Source of the DNA: Scleropages formosus
Lineage: Eukaryota > Chordata > Actinopteri > Osteoglossiformes > Osteoglossidae
Reading direction: 5' to 3'
Assembly (NCBI RefSeq): GCF_900964775.1
Contig: NC_041827.1
Location: 18,968,707 to 19,032,706, forward strand
Length of the DNA: 64,000 bases
A program made the translations under genes and the position numbers. Position 1 is the first letter of the stretch; each line of letters begins with the position of its first letter. A model generated the notes under the pieces. The model saw only the letters and a list, made by a program, of their open reading frames with translations. It did no database searches and had not been told where the DNA came from. This document shows positions 1-11,597 of this stretch, in pieces.

Positions 1-40
1 CATGTATGTATGTATGTATGTATGTATGTATGTATGTATG

Positions 41-69
<29 letters not shown>
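1..69. repeat. (TATG)n microsatellite at the left edge
   Basis: About 17 uninterrupted copies of a TATG tetranucleotide fill the first 69 bases. The array is cut by the window edge, so its full length is unknown. Confidence 0.95.
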
Positions 70-70
<1 letters not shown>

Positions 71-71
<1 letters not shown>

Positions 72-1097
72 CGTTTTTTGCACCAGTTTTTCATTTGGAC
101 TACTTGATGTTTGAGTCAGTATACAAGGCAATGAAAACAAAGCCAAGGTCCCTGTCTGGTATGTAAAAAAAAATAAAAATTTGAGTACGATGCTAAGTTT
201 ATAGGGGGTGTGGTGGCACAGCAGGTGTGGTCTGTGCCTGCTGTGTGGCGGGTCCGGAGTTCGAGTCCTGCTTGGGGTGCCCTGCGATGGACTGGCATCC
301 AGTCCAGGGTGCTTTCCCTCCCCCTTCAACCTTGTGCCCTGTGTTTCCGGGATAGGCTATGGCTTGCCACGATCCTGCTAGGGACAATGGTTGGTTGGTA
401 AATTTAATGGGCCAGCAGGTGGCGTGGTATTTAGCATTGTTGACTTACACTTTAAGGTTCCTGGTTCCAGTCCCTCTTCTGCAGTAGCACCTTTGATCAA
501 GGTACTTACCCCAACGTGGTATCATAAAATTGACCCAGATGTATAAATGGGTGAATCAGCATAAGTAGCTTAGTGTACAAAAATAACATTGTGCACCACC
601 TCTGCGAAAAGCTTCGGCTAAATGATGATACATAATTATCAAGCAAACCCACTGATGTCTTGTTCACATCTGGATTGAACTGAACTGACCTCCAGAGGTG
701 GCGACTTCGGACTGGACCGCATGAGCACAAGTCAGACTGTCGTGATTGCGGTCATCGTGGCACACAACAAATTTCAATAAAGGAAACCATTTCAGTCCAA
801 GTTCGAAAGCACCATAGAGAAAATATATTGTTTCATGTCTTTTCACCAAGACTGCACAAAGCTACACCAAATCAGTGCACACACATTCAGCATTTGTCTG
901 CTAAGGTTAGCAAAAATGGGGGAAAAAAATCAAAGAGGATGTTCTGTTAAAATTAAAAGTTCCCAAAAATGTCATTTAGAAGTATATATCCATATGCAAA
1001 GGGTTAGTACTAAATGTTTCTGTTTTTGAAAAACAGTACAAAAGTTTATGATCATCATCATCATCATCATTATTATTATTGTACTAATTAAAAAACA
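71..1097. other. repeat-derived spacer, left edge
   Basis: No gene was recognised here. About 200-400 holds a diverged plus-strand SINE of family A (tRNA-like head, then the GATGGACTGGCATCC-type tail). About 410-580 holds a fragment of family C with its TATAAATGGGT-type core. Bases 1049-1082 are an (ATC)n/(ATT)n microsatellite. The open frames are short and run through the repeats. Confidence 0.6.
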
Positions 1098-1103
1098 TTT
1101 AAT
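1098..1103 (-). terminator. poly(A) signal of the WAP gene (ATTAAA)
   Basis: ATTAAA on the minus strand about 105 bases downstream of the WAP gene stop codon. It is the nearest poly(A) hexamer I see; use is inferred. Confidence 0.45.
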
Positions 1104-1205
1104 ATGAGAAAGTTTAGTTTTTGCTAATAAAAATCAAGGGTTCGGCTGAGGGAATAGAGAGTGTGACCTTGAGGGATTCCTCCTCAACTCCAGCCATGCG
1201 CCCAA

Positions 1206-2029
1206 TCAGCACGGCTCACTGCAGGCGTGTCCGCAGGTTGTCCGGCAGCATTTCTGCTCCCCGGGACACTGGCCGTCATGGTAGCAGAACTCGGCGCACA
1301 TCGGCGTGCCCTTGGGACGAGTGCAGCGGCCTGGCTTCACTGCATAGTCAGAAATAGTCAGCAACACGTTTCCGTTTATTTCGTTTTCGAAATTAAAATT
1401 TCCAGAATAGTGCAGAACTCTTAAAAAGTGGGTTTTTTTCCAGGGGGCCATCCGGAAACTCTTTCACGTCACCAGGAACCTCTGCAATGAAGTATTAAAC
1501 CAACCACAGAGGGAATCCAAGCCGATATAAGAATCGATATTATGCAGTTAATATTACCTCGAGTTTAATTCTAGTACTGGTGTATGTCATAAATACCAGG
1601 ACTGATTTTTCACAGTCAGTGAACACTACTATGCACTGCATGTTCATACGGGCCAAACCATGTCCTCATGTCGGAGTGTGTGCCATGGCCATGCGCAGAA
1701 AGAAAAGCCTAATGGTTGGACCTTGAAGTTAAACAAAGCCTTCAATACTTGCCCCATGGAACCTTTTGAGTGCTGTCCATATATATTTAATATATATGTA
1801 ATGTTAATAATAATAATATGTAATCATATAATCGGGGGGCGCGGTAGCGCAGTGGGTTGGACCAGGTCCTGCTCTCCGGTGGGTCTGGGGTTCGAGTCCC
1901 GCTTGGGGTGCCTTGCAGCGGACTGGCGTTCCATCCTGGGTGTGTCCCCTCCCCCTCCGGCCTTACGCCCTGTGTTACCGAGTAGGCTCTGGTTCCCCGT
2001 GACCCCGTATGGGACAAGCGGTTCTGAAA

Positions 2030-2063
<34 letters not shown>

Positions 2064-2285
2064 TATGTATTAGTATTATATATACTGTATGGGGGGGCAC
2101 GGTGGTGCAGTGGGCTCGACCGGGTCCTGCTCTCTGGTGGGTCTGGGGTTCAAGCCCTGCTTGGGGTGCCTTGTGATGGACTGGTGTCCCATCCTGGGTG
2201 TGTCCCTTCCCCCTCCAGTCCTGCACCTGTGTTGCCGGGTTAGGCTCCGGCTTGCCGTGACCCCACTCGGGACAAGCAGCTTCAG

Positions 2286-2325
<40 letters not shown>

Positions 2326-4050
2326 TTAAATCGTTATTCTTCTTATTATTTATTCATACTTAGTTGGCATCTTTGTCCAAGGCAATTTACAGAGCTAGAT
2401 ACATTATTTTAAGCTACTTGCAATTATTTATTCACCAACACAGAGCAATGCAAGGTTCCCACAAAGGGCAATTCAGTGTCACCAACTCACCTGGCGTACA
2501 TTTGGACTTTTGAACATTTATACTGAGAAATATATCAGCATAAACAGGGCAGCTAGTAGAATACTGGTGAGAGCTGTCGCCTTGCATTCGAAACAGAGTT
2601 TGAATTCCCACGGCGCTACTCACACACTTACCCTCAAATGGTCCCATAAAAATTACCCTGGTGGGTAAATGTATGGCTAATTGAATCTGGCTTAATATAC
2701 AAGCCTGACATTGGAAGTTACTTTGAAGAATGGCATCAGCTGAGTGCAAAAGTACTGACAAATTTTCCCTTTTAAAAAAAATAAGAAAAAATCTCAGCGA
2801 ACACTAAAGGAGCACAGCTGGTATCATAGTAGTTAGAACAGCAGCCTTTGGCTCCCAAGGTTGCTAGTTTGAGTCTCACATTCTCCTATAGTAGCCCTGA
2901 GAAATGTGCTCATCCTAACTTGCTCCAGTAAAATCTACACAGTTCTATAAATGGGTAGATCATTTTTGGTAGCTTAACATTATAGGTAACTTTTGGGGGG
3001 GCATCAGCACAAGCTGGTCATGTTTCTTGTAGAACGACACTGATGAAGGTATCCTGTCGTAACACATCTTCATTTACATTTACATTTTTTTCATTTAGCT
3101 GATGCTTTCCTCCAAAAGGGAATTACCCCACATCTCTCCCATTATGAAAAATAAAGCTACTTTAGTAAACCCCAGTGTGACTGTTCTCACACCTTTGCTC
3201 TAGTTTCCAATCATACCAGGACATTTGAGCCCCAAGCCTTTAATTGGATTCTCATACTTAGTTGAGTGCATCTTCTATTTTATCAACCTAATTAAGTATC
3301 ATCAAAATTAATGCTGTAGATCATTACAGCGGAAGATCACTGCTGATGGCTCGTGGCAAGTCACCTGTATACGGTGCAGTGCATTGGTGTCCACACCCGT
3401 TGAAGCAGCACTTCTCGTCTTCGGGGCAGTCGCTGTCATTGGCGCAGAACTCCGCACACAGTCCTAAGCCCCTCTTTCTCTGGGGACAAACGCCCGGCTT
3501 TGCTTGAAGGAGGCAAACATAAGACATGTGGGTCACACATAGAGGTCGTGACCACTTCTGGAGCAGCCTGGCAAAACCATGCAAATTCCATCATTTACGA
3601 AAAAGTAAAATGATGGTGTTGTGGGGTGCAGGAAGGCACTGGCGGACTCACTGAAAGCAGGCGGCACACACACGGCCCCGCAGTCAAAGACGCAGCACTT
3701 GTCATTGCCTGGACAGTCGGTGTCACAGGTGCAGGCGCGTTTGGATGGCACAACGGTCAAGCGCCGTGGGCAGTGACCATTCTTCACAACTAAAAAAGGA
3801 AGCGCATCAGATGCTTCCTCATCTCCACTCAACAGTTTACTGAGACACATTTCATATTTACATTAAAGACGCTCTTTAAAGAGCAGCATGGTGGCACAGG
3901 GTGGGTTCGACCACAACCTGGGTGGTGCAAGAGGACGTGGGTTCGATCCCCATTCGGTCTGTATGGAGTTTGCATGTTCTCCCCGTGTTTGTGTGAGTTT
4001 CCTCCCGGTGCACTAGTTTCACTCCAAAGACATGCTGTTCAGGTTCCCTA

Positions 4051-4083
<33 letters not shown>

Positions 4084-4844
4084 CCACTGATGTATGGATG
4101 AGTGACCCAGTGTAAGTAGTGTATCTAGCAGTGTAAGTGACCGCGGTGAATAAGGTGTGTGGGCTGATAACACTAGAGTTCATTGGAAGTCACTTTGGAG
4201 AAAAGCATCTGCTAACTAAATGAATGTAAAGAGGCCTTCATATTTTTTAACAAACGTTATGCAGCCCTTTACATTTAAAAGGCCTCAGCTTGTTTTCGTG
4301 AAATAGCAAGAACTGTAATGTGTTAGGTATGTCCGTGTTTCAAACACAGTGGTTCAACCGGATTCCTTGGATTTTTGAGGTCTCCTTGGCCAGCAGATAG
4401 AATTCTCAGCCTCGCAAGACTTACACTAACGGATCGCTGTGAAATCAAATTCATACACACATATATGTTGCTTTTTAAAAATATGTATTTGTCCTTCAAA
4501 CAAATTTAAACAGTTTGAATATGCATCTTGTTATACCCTATACTTTTAAGAATGAAATGCATGGGCTTTTTATTTCATAATGTAAGAGCGCTGAAAATAT
4601 GAATATGTAGGAAGTTTTGAAAAGTCTATATGAGTCTAAAAACATGCAAGTAATCATACATCTGTAGATTGCTGTGGAGTTTACTATTAATTGTTTTTGA
4701 GCTTTAAGACTGTCCGTTTTCAGATGTGTTGTGCGGTGCGAGAAGCTCACCTGTGCTGTTGCGTCCAGCCGCCTGGGATGCCGCTGACCATCCGGCCAAG
4801 ACCAGAAAAACAATCACATTCATACAAACAACTGAAGCCCTCAT
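1206..4844 (-). CDS. secreted protein with three WAP four-disulfide core domains (WFDC-like)
   Basis: Four coding exons on the minus strand: 4844-4751, 3789-3652, 3502-3365 and 1339-1206, giving 167 residues. Exon 1 starts [20 protein letters not shown], a clear signal peptide, so the product is secreted. Each later exon carries one WAP domain with eight cysteines, ending in KCC...C...C ([36 protein letters not shown]). All three junctions are phase 1 with GT-AG borders, typical of shuffled extracellular modules. WAP proteins are small protease inhibitors or antimicrobial factors; which role applies here cannot be read from sequence. Domain 1 is unusual: its second and third cysteines are one residue apart (ACTCDTDC), against three in domains 2 and 3. 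WFDC genes lie near ACOT8 on human 20q13, which fits the right-hand neighbour. Orthology to a particular WFDC member is not settled. Confidence 0.85.
1834..2062 (+). mobile_element. SINE family A copy with (TG)n end
   Basis: tRNA-derived SINE. It starts GGGGGGCGCGGTAGCGCAGTGGG, includes a pol III B-box-like GGTTCGAGTCCC, then a tail with GGACTGGCGTTCC and GGGACAAGCGGTTCTGAAAATG, and ends in (TG)n. It lies in the last intron of the WAP gene and is only slightly diverged from other copies, so it is young. Confidence 0.85.
2091..2321 (+). mobile_element. SINE family A copy with (TG)n end
   Basis: Second copy, same orientation, about 30 bases after the first. It has the same head, B box (GGTTCAAGCCCT variant) and GGGACAAGCAG tail, ending in 17 or so TG units. 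Confidence 0.85.
2345..3075. repeat. degraded SINE fragments in WAP intron 3
   Basis: About 2345-2640 reads on the minus strand, and about 2815-3000 on the plus strand, as family C SINE remnants (tRNA-like head with GTTTGAGTCTCAC, then TATAAATGGGTAGATC). No exon signal was seen. Confidence 0.5.
3880..4232 (+). mobile_element. SINE family B copy
   Basis: Full-length-looking SINE in WAP intron 1. The head GAGCAGCATGGTGGCACAG and B box GGGTTCGATCCCC are followed by GGAGTTTGCATGTTCTCC, a (GT)n run, CCACTGATGTATGGATGAG, and the tail TTCATTGGAAGTCACTTTGG ... CATCTGCTAACTAAATGAATG. Several similar copies lie in this window. Confidence 0.85.
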
Positions 4845-4890
4845 TTCTTTGCGTCACCTCGATGTTTGCAGCACCGGGACTGGAGAGAGG

Positions 4891-7800
4891 AATTTAAAGC
4901 TGAGAGGAAAACGGAGAGAGAGCGAGCGAGTGGGGGAGAGTGGGGGTTGGGACTCGGGTGTGCAGGGATCTCTGTCCATAAAATACATATCAGATTTCAT
5001 GTTTTCTGTGTTTCTCTGTGATGAACGAAACTTTTTTCTAGGCAGCATGAAGAAGTGAGGACGTTTCACATAGTTTCAAAAAGGGGGTGAAAGGGAACTC
5101 AAAACCAAAAACACGTTTTGTCATTTTCAAAAATCAGTACAACATAATTTTCAGTATAACTTGAGTTAGGGTTGGTGTATTTGTGAGCTCACTTCTATTT
5201 CAGTTTTACATTTATTCAGTTAACTGATGTCTTTCCCAAAGCGACTTCTGAAATGTTAGTCTACCTACAATTATTTAGCCATTTACACAATTGGGTAATG
5301 TTACTGAAGCAATTGTAGAGTGAGTACCTTACTCAAGGGTGCTACAACTAAGGGTGAGAATTGAACATCTGACTTTTAGGTGCAAAGGCAGCAAGCTGCC
5401 CCCATAGGGACTAAAACAGCCGTCTGAGTGTATTTAGAATACACATTATACATATGTTTTTCAAAAACAGGGCAATGTTTAATCCTTTAATGTGCACCTA
5501 CTTCAGTCATCACTGTAAAAAATCCAAGCTACTAACAGTGTTACATGCTCAAATATGGAACAACATACAGAGTGGGTCTCCAGAATGTTCTGTTGCTTAT
5601 TGGTATTGTTAAAGCTGAGAGGGTGCATCCGTTGTTGCTGCGATTGGGCCTATACATCTGGTTGCTGGTCGTCCCTCTTCTTCCTACAGTTTTGCCAAAT
5701 GCTGAAATCTTTCCAGGAGAATCCAGTCTGCTCATGATATACCAAAAGTATGATCAACCTCAGTCTTATTATTTCTATTTACTGTGAAAGTTCTGGTTTG
5801 ATCTGATCCACATTCATCTGTTTGTTTTGTGGGTTTTCTTCTGGTAATTCCTCTGTATACATTGTCATCTCCCCTGCTCTACCTCTCCTATCAGTTGATG
5901 CTGAGCAAATAGAGTATGATGGCACTTTCATGGAGTCAGCACCCCTTGATGACCGTAATTACAACACATCAATGAAACTATGGAAGTTCTGGTTGCGAGG
6001 ACGCGATCCTAATCGCTCTTAGGGGGGCTGGAAGGGAATTTTCCCTTCTTCGAAGGTTTTTGCCCTTCCCACGATTAAGGATTATGTTAATTGTATTGAA
6101 ATTAGAAAAAGAAGGTTGTGGATAAATAATTTATGCTGCCTGTTGCAGACTACGGATGTCACGTACACAGGGTTGCTACGTCCTCCCTGTTGCCAGACCC
6201 TCTGGCTCCATCATGTCTTTTATCCTATGTCCTTGTCCCGTACAAGATGTCCCTGTTATGATATTTTGTCTCCCTTCTGTCGTCAGAAACACAGTATGTC
6301 GCCATCCTATGCACCATGTTTTGCGAATTGTTAACTTTGTTTTAATAACCAAGTTCGTGTTATGCAAACATATGATCTGACCAATGAGAAATTGTTAATT
6401 TAAAGGAATGTATCATTTTTGTTCAGGGAGCCCTGCCTCCCCAGCACTGGTCTGAATGCTGAATTTCTGTTCAATGATCTGCTGAACAGAACTTTATTGC
6501 TTTTATTTTCTTAATATTGTTAAGTGTTAACAGAATTCCCCGACAGTTTTCTTGACTGTCAGTGGTGTCCTTATGCGTCTCTCGCAGCACCACAGTTCAA
6601 AGGAGTCCATGTTTTTTTGTGCCAGTTCTTCAATATCCCGGTTTCAAATTACATTTACAGGATGAATCTGCAGGACTAGGTTCTGACTTTGTTAGGTTAG
6701 AAAGAGAGACGAGTCGATCATTACTCCGAGCCTCTTATCCGATGAAGAAGGTGAAATGAGAGAGTTGTAGAGTTTCATGGAGTTCTCGACTGGAGGATGG
6801 ACCAGCTGGGAGTGAAGGATCTCTGTATTGGAGAGGTTGAGTTGGAGGTGGTAGTCAGACATCCAGGCAGAGATGTCCGAGATGCAGGCAGCAATGTGTG
6901 AGGAAATATCCGCAGCTCTGGAAATAAAAGAGACGAAGAGCTGGGTATCGTCAGTGGAGCAGTGGTAAGAGAATCTACGTTAGGTTATGGTAGGGCCAAG
7001 GGAAAATGTGTAGATGGAAAAGAGTACGGTGCCTGGCACTGAGTCCTGAAGAACACCAGTGCAGAGGGGGTGACCGGGTGCCCTGCTAGACCACTTGGTA
7101 AGATCTACCTGGCAGGTAGGACTCCAGTCATTTCAGTGCTGGTCCTCAGATGCCAAGATGGCCAAGAGAAGAGAGTAGAATCCGGTTGCAGACAGTGTCA
7201 AATGCAGCAGACGGGTCGGGGAGGATAAGAATTGAGGAGAGGGAGGCTGTCGTAGCTGACTGGAGCACATCTGATACTGCAAGGAGGGCAGTTTCGGTGG
7301 AATGTCTGACTTTGAATCCAGACTGATTACCCTCAATGGGATCATTCTGTGCGAAGAATGTAGATAGTTGGTCACAAGTTGCTCGTTTCAGAGTTTTTTT
7401 TTTTTGACAGAAAAGGGAGGAGAGAGACTGGCCTGTAGTTCTGGACTCATAGATCTATAAAAGGAGGAGAGTTCTGGACTTCTGGATCCATAGAGGGCTT
7501 CTTTTACAGTGGTGAGATTTGAGGGTAGTTTTGAGGGCAGATGGGAAGCAACCAGAGGAGAAGCAGGAGTTGATGATGTTGGAGATAAACGAGGTACGTT
7601 GGAGGGAAATGTCTTGTAGGAGAGATGAAGGGGTGGGATCGAGGAAGCAGGTGGTGGCTCTGCGTGGCAACGGGAGGTTGGAGATTTTACAATCTGACGT
7701 GGGTAGAAATGCAGAGAAAGAAACTTTGCAGCATGGTGGAAGCCAAGAACTTGTCTGTGATGGCGTACACTTGGCAGCTGGGTACTTTACCACACTCTGT

Positions 7801-8150
7801 AAATGACTCATCATACAGCAAAATGAGGAGTAAGGGTGTCAATTGCTGCCAGCGTAAATTAAGTTTAACTTTCTTACATGTCCAGTTTCATAGCCAGAGA
7901 AAAATGGGGTTATTATTGCCATCTTACAAAAAGAACACCATGCCATAGCACTAGCAGGATTATTATTTTTTTTAACTTTTTGTGGAATTTGAATACATAT
8001 TGGGGTGTGGGATGCAGCATTTAGCTGCTACGGGTTTCTGAATTCGGGGACTATATTTATATTTGTAAGTATGCTACTGTATCTTCTCTTAGTACACATA
8101 TTAGCCTAAATTCGTTCATTGTTTTAAACATTAGACAGCACTTCCGCGTT
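4891..8150. other. repeat-rich spacer between the WAP gene and ACOT8
   Basis: About 5205-5405 is a minus-strand SINE family C remnant. About 6680-7820 is a decayed LINE, listed separately. I recognise nothing in 5410-6560: short open frames there (for example 5545-5787 and 5822-6022) have no splice partners or domain I know. A TTTAAA-like box near 4893 could be the WAP gene promoter core. Confidence 0.5.
6680..7820 (-). mobile_element. decayed non-LTR retrotransposon (LINE), reverse transcriptase remnant
   Basis: Reading the minus strand in shifting frames gives reverse-transcriptase blocks in order: NYRPVSLLPF near 7440-7410, QSGFKVRHSTETALLAVSD near 7325-7270, a FDTV-like block near 7200, a GVLQDSVPGTVLFSIYTFSLG block near 7055-6995, and SYHCSTDDTQLF near 6972-6937, where the catalytic YADD-type motif has become STDD. 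This order and wording match fish L2/Rex1-like LINEs. Several frameshifts and stops (for example between 7410 and 7380) mean it is dead. The orientation is opposite to ACOT8. The clade assignment is from memory, not from an alignment. Confidence 0.75.
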
Positions 8151-8155
8151 CTGGT

Positions 8156-8185
8156 CACGTGGCGACGTGACGTCACACCAAGATG
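8156..8185 (+). promoter_or_regulatory. ACOT8 core promoter elements: E-box, CRE and YY1-like site at the ATG
   Basis: CACGTG (8156-8161) and a full palindromic CRE TGACGTCA (8168-8175) lie just before the start codon. The codon itself sits in CAAGATGGC, the YY1 consensus common at housekeeping TATA-less starts. Motifs are seen directly; function is inferred. Confidence 0.6.
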
Positions 8186-11084
8186 GCTGGCGAAGGAGGT
8201 GCGGCTGGGAAATCGGTCGGAGACCGAACCGCTTCTCTTGCTCCGGCTGCCGAGGTCCCCGCACATGATGGCGTCTCCGCACTGCCGGCCGAAGACGCGT
8301 CCGACCTGCGAAGCTTGTTAATGACAAGCGTTTTAAACCTGGAGAAACTCGACGCTGACCTCCATAGGTGGACAGAGAGAGCGCTGCTGCCTGCAGCTTC
8401 ACACAGTTTTTATCCAGTCATTGACATTAGATTTGGCCACACCGCCATGATGTGACACACATGATGAATCAAATTCATAATTTTCTCATCTTTCACTTTC
8501 TCTGTGAAAGTGTCATTTAGCAAGTCATTATTCTTGATTATTATTGTCTTTTTGTGACCTATGATATGTGTTTGTCATAGATTAGGTAAAGTACTAGATA
8601 ACCAGCTTCGCAATGATACCAGTTTATTTACATTGACACTCATTTAGGAGCTGATACAATGATTACGAACATATGTGTACTGTATGTCTACGGGGTTTGT
8701 TCAAGTTGACTTACAGTGTCAGATGCGCTGCTCTACAGTCATTCACCCATTTATACACAAGAGCATTGCAAAACACCCACGCAGCTGGCAAAGTATTCAC
8801 CAGTTCACCTGAAATGTGTGTCTTTGGACTGCGGGAGGGCACCAAATCAGCAGGGTATTCCTGCTGGATCAATTCGGTGTAATAATTGATCAAGGGTATT
8901 ACGGTTGGAGGTTGGATTCGAGTTTGTGTTTGGACCCATGTCCTAACTCACAGCCCAAGAGCTATGTTGCACCAGCACTACCTGCTGTGCCACCATGCCC
9001 CTCGATTTTTTTTTAAAAAAAAAAAAAAAAACCTTTGCTACTTAATTTCATGCAAAAGATTATTTACATGGTGCAAATCTTAGTGGCTTTGACTTAATAC
9101 CTTGTTAAAACACATTTTAACCATTACAGTAGGGAAACTGTGAGTATTTGTCATTCTGTGTTCCAAACAGGGGAACACACCACTGGGTCCCTCGCACTAG
9201 GCGCTTGTTTGGAGGCCAGATCATCGGACAGGCTTTGGTAGCTGCTGCCAGATCCGTCAGCGAGGATTTCTTTGCTCACTCCCTGCATTGCTACTTCGTT
9301 CGAGCAGGTAAGCTCCTGTTTGCGCAAATTATTATTTATCCGATTACAAGATGCTCTTCTCCAAGGTCACTTACAGTTTGAGGATTTTATACTGCGGTCC
9401 TTGCAGTGTTTTAGCCATTCATACAGGTGGAATTTTTTTTTTTTAACCCTGGGTATTGCAGGGTAAACACCTTAGCCATGGATACTATAGCAGGAGTGGG
9501 GATACAAATCTAGGTCCTTCAGCTTTCAAGGCAGCAGCTCTAACCGCTACGCCACCTACTGCCCCTGCAAATGCCCTGTGGTTCTTTACATTTCCATGAT
9601 ATTTCTTTGCCTTGCAGTTTGGTGAAAGCGTGCTTTGTTGTTTGAGGACAGGTGCTGAAATGCATGCCTTCTCTTGAAGGAGATCCCAAGGTTCCAGTCC
9701 TGTACCAGGTGGAGCGGACAAGGGATGGAAGGAGCTTCTTGGTGCGCTCTGTGAAGGCCATCCAGCATGGAAAGCCTATCCTCATATGCCAGGCATCTTT
9801 CCAGATCCAGCAGCCCAGCCCTCTGCAGCACCACTTCACCATGCCCACTGTGCCCTTTCCAGAGGAGCTGCTGACAGCAGAGGAGCTTATCCAGAAGTAC
9901 TTGAGGTTTGCACCTTTTTTCCAGTATTACACCACAAGGTGTTTAGTGTGCTTACTTTTGCAAACAAAGAGCAGTGATTCAGCCTTTGAATGGCCTGTTT
10001 CTTACGTATAGCTTTAAGATAAAAACCATATTGATCCCAAAAGAAACGGCACCATTGTTTAGCAGGTATACAGGTGAGGGTTAGGGTGGATACAATACTG
10101 GAGTGGCCGTCGGAAGAAGCGAGACTTTTCCCAGTGGGCTGGTTTGGTTTTGACTGGGTGACTGAAAACTTCCTTGGGTACTACAACCAGCCAATCTGAG
10201 TGGCACTTGGTGGTTTTCATACCGGGTCTCTTTACTAAATATATACACAGTCCTCACTGCCGGGTGGATCTGGTGTTTCAGTTTAGGTTTTCACATTGAG
10301 TTTTGTTTCCTTCCCCCAACAGCAGTCCCAATTTGGCAGAGAATGCCAAACAGGGGCTCAGCAACATACTGGCAGAGGAGATTCCCATTGAGATTAAACC
10401 AGTGAACCCCCCTGATTTCTATGGGCACATTGCCATGGAACCTAAGAAGCTGTTCTGGGTTCGAGCAAGAGGACATATTGGTAAGATGCAGGAAAAGCAA
10501 GTGCCACTCATTCAGGAAATCTGTGGTTTTCAGCATTATTAGCAGAAACACACTTTACTCATAGTGATACCAATGAGGGGTCATAATTTTCGCATTATTT
10601 GCTGATCTCAAAGAGGCCTCGTTCTGATTAAATGAATGAGTGTTGAACTTTTGTGTTGAGCTGGCGCTGGCATCAGGTGGGACGTTTCAATTTGCAGGTG
10701 AAGGAAACATGAAGCTGCACTGCTGCGTTGCTGCCTATGTGTCTGACTTCGCCTTCCTGGGAACTGCTCTGCTGCCTTACCCACAGTATAGTGTGCAGTT
10801 CTCTGCCTCCCTTGACCATGCCATGTGGTTTCACAGCACCTTCCGCGCAGATCAGTGGATGTTGTACGAGTGTGAGAGTCCCTGGGCAGGTGAAAGCTGT
10901 ATACTTTGCTCCAAAAGTAAAAATAATCCAAGGAATCTTTCTTTGACCTGACTACCTGTCATGTTGCTTCACAGGAGGCAGCAGAGGCTTGGTTCAGGGC
11001 CGGCTGTGGAGGAGAGATGGGGTACTGGCGGCTTCCTGTGCCCAAGAAGGAGTGCTGAGGGTCAAAGAAAGGAGTAAACTTTAG
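8183..11084 (+). CDS. ACOT8: acyl-CoA thioesterase 8, peroxisomal
   Basis: Six coding exons: 8183-8367, 9171-9307, 9680-9905, 10323-10480, 10698-10889 and 10975-11084, giving 335 residues (human protein 319). ACOT8 hydrolyses long- and medium-chain acyl-CoAs and bile-acid CoA esters in peroxisomes. The family pattern is clear throughout: RRLFGGQIIGQALVAAA, HSLHCYFVRAG, VPVLYQVERTRDG, FWVRARG, CVAAYVSDFAFLGTALL, ESPWAG. By analogy with E. coli TesB, the catalytic aspartate lies in SLDHAMWFH and the glutamine in GLVQGRLWRRDG. The last three residues are SKL, a perfect type 1 peroxisomal targeting signal. Splice phases all agree and the total is 1008 nt. The start ATG follows a CRE. The N-terminal 40 residues are divergent, as usual for this family. 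Confidence 0.96.
8625..9030 (-). repeat. degraded SINE in ACOT8 intron 1, with poly(A)-like run
   Basis: Minus-strand SINE remnant: CACCCATTTATACA-type core, GTCTTTGGACTGCGGGAGG segment and a tRNA-like head near 8960-9000. It is followed by T(11)A(17) at 9007-9034. Confidence 0.55.
9335..9565 (-). repeat. SINE family C remnant in ACOT8 intron 2
   Basis: Begins with the reversed tail (GATGCTCTTCTCCAAGGTCAC), then ATTCATACAGGTGG, GGGTATTGCAGGG, and a reversed tRNA-like head ending CTAACCGCTACGCCACCTAC. It is clearly related to the copies near 12960 and 24720. Confidence 0.65.
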
Positions 11085-11089
11085 GGATG

Positions 11090-11340
11090 CCTCGGTGGAC
11101 ATTCCTAATGCCACGTAGTGCCTGATGCGTTTGGTATCGATTAATAACGCTTGAAAGATTGCACGTTCAAATCTCACCTCCAACTGTAATACTCATGAGC
11201 AAGGTACCCTAGAATTGCTCCAGTGACAATATCCAGCTATATTAATGGGTAAATAACTGTATGTAGCGTAACTTAACAATGTAAGTTGCTTTGTAGAAAA
11301 CCATCAGCTAAACAAATACATGTAAATGAATGTTTTCTAA
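11090..11340 (+). repeat. SINE family C remnant
   Basis: Head with CGTTCAAATCTCACC, GAGCAAGGTACCC, TATTAATGGGTAAATAACTG core and a tail ending GTAGAAAACCATCAGCTAAAC. It lies just downstream of the ACOT8 stop and may form part of its 3' UTR. No AATAAA is apparent in the first 250 bases. Confidence 0.6.
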
Positions 11341-11590
11341 ATTGCTCATAGTGTTTGTGAGAGTGTGTTCCACTGGTGTAAAGATGAGTTACCTTGCATT
11401 AAAAGCTGAACAGCATCTCTTTGGACTGTGGGAGGAAAACGGAGCACCCAGTGGAAACCCAGACAGACACGGGGAGAACATGCAAACTCCATACAGACTG
11501 AGCGGGGATCAAACCCAGACTTCGAATACAGAATATGGCACTGAAAAGCAAGTGTTTATTTAGTTTTCTATCACAACAAATCTTGTGAAG
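11341..11590 (-). repeat. SINE family B fragment, reversed
   Basis: Contains TTTGGACTGTGGGAGGAAAA, GGGGAGAACATGCAAACTCC and ACAGACTGAGCGGGGATCAAAC, the reverse of the family B head. Confidence 0.65.
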
Positions 11591-11597
11591 TAAAGAA

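Noticed and set aside
1834-2030. tRNA gene, from the B-box-like GGTTCGAGTCCC
   Set aside because: The same motif recurs in every SINE family A copy; no cloverleaf with a proper acceptor stem was found.
1660-2073. 137-codon plus-strand frame
   Set aside because: It runs through a SINE and its (TG)n end.
5822-6022. 66-codon frame with DAEQIEYDGTFMESAPLDDR as a small gene or exon
   Set aside because: No recognisable family, promoter or splice partners; left as unexplained spacer.
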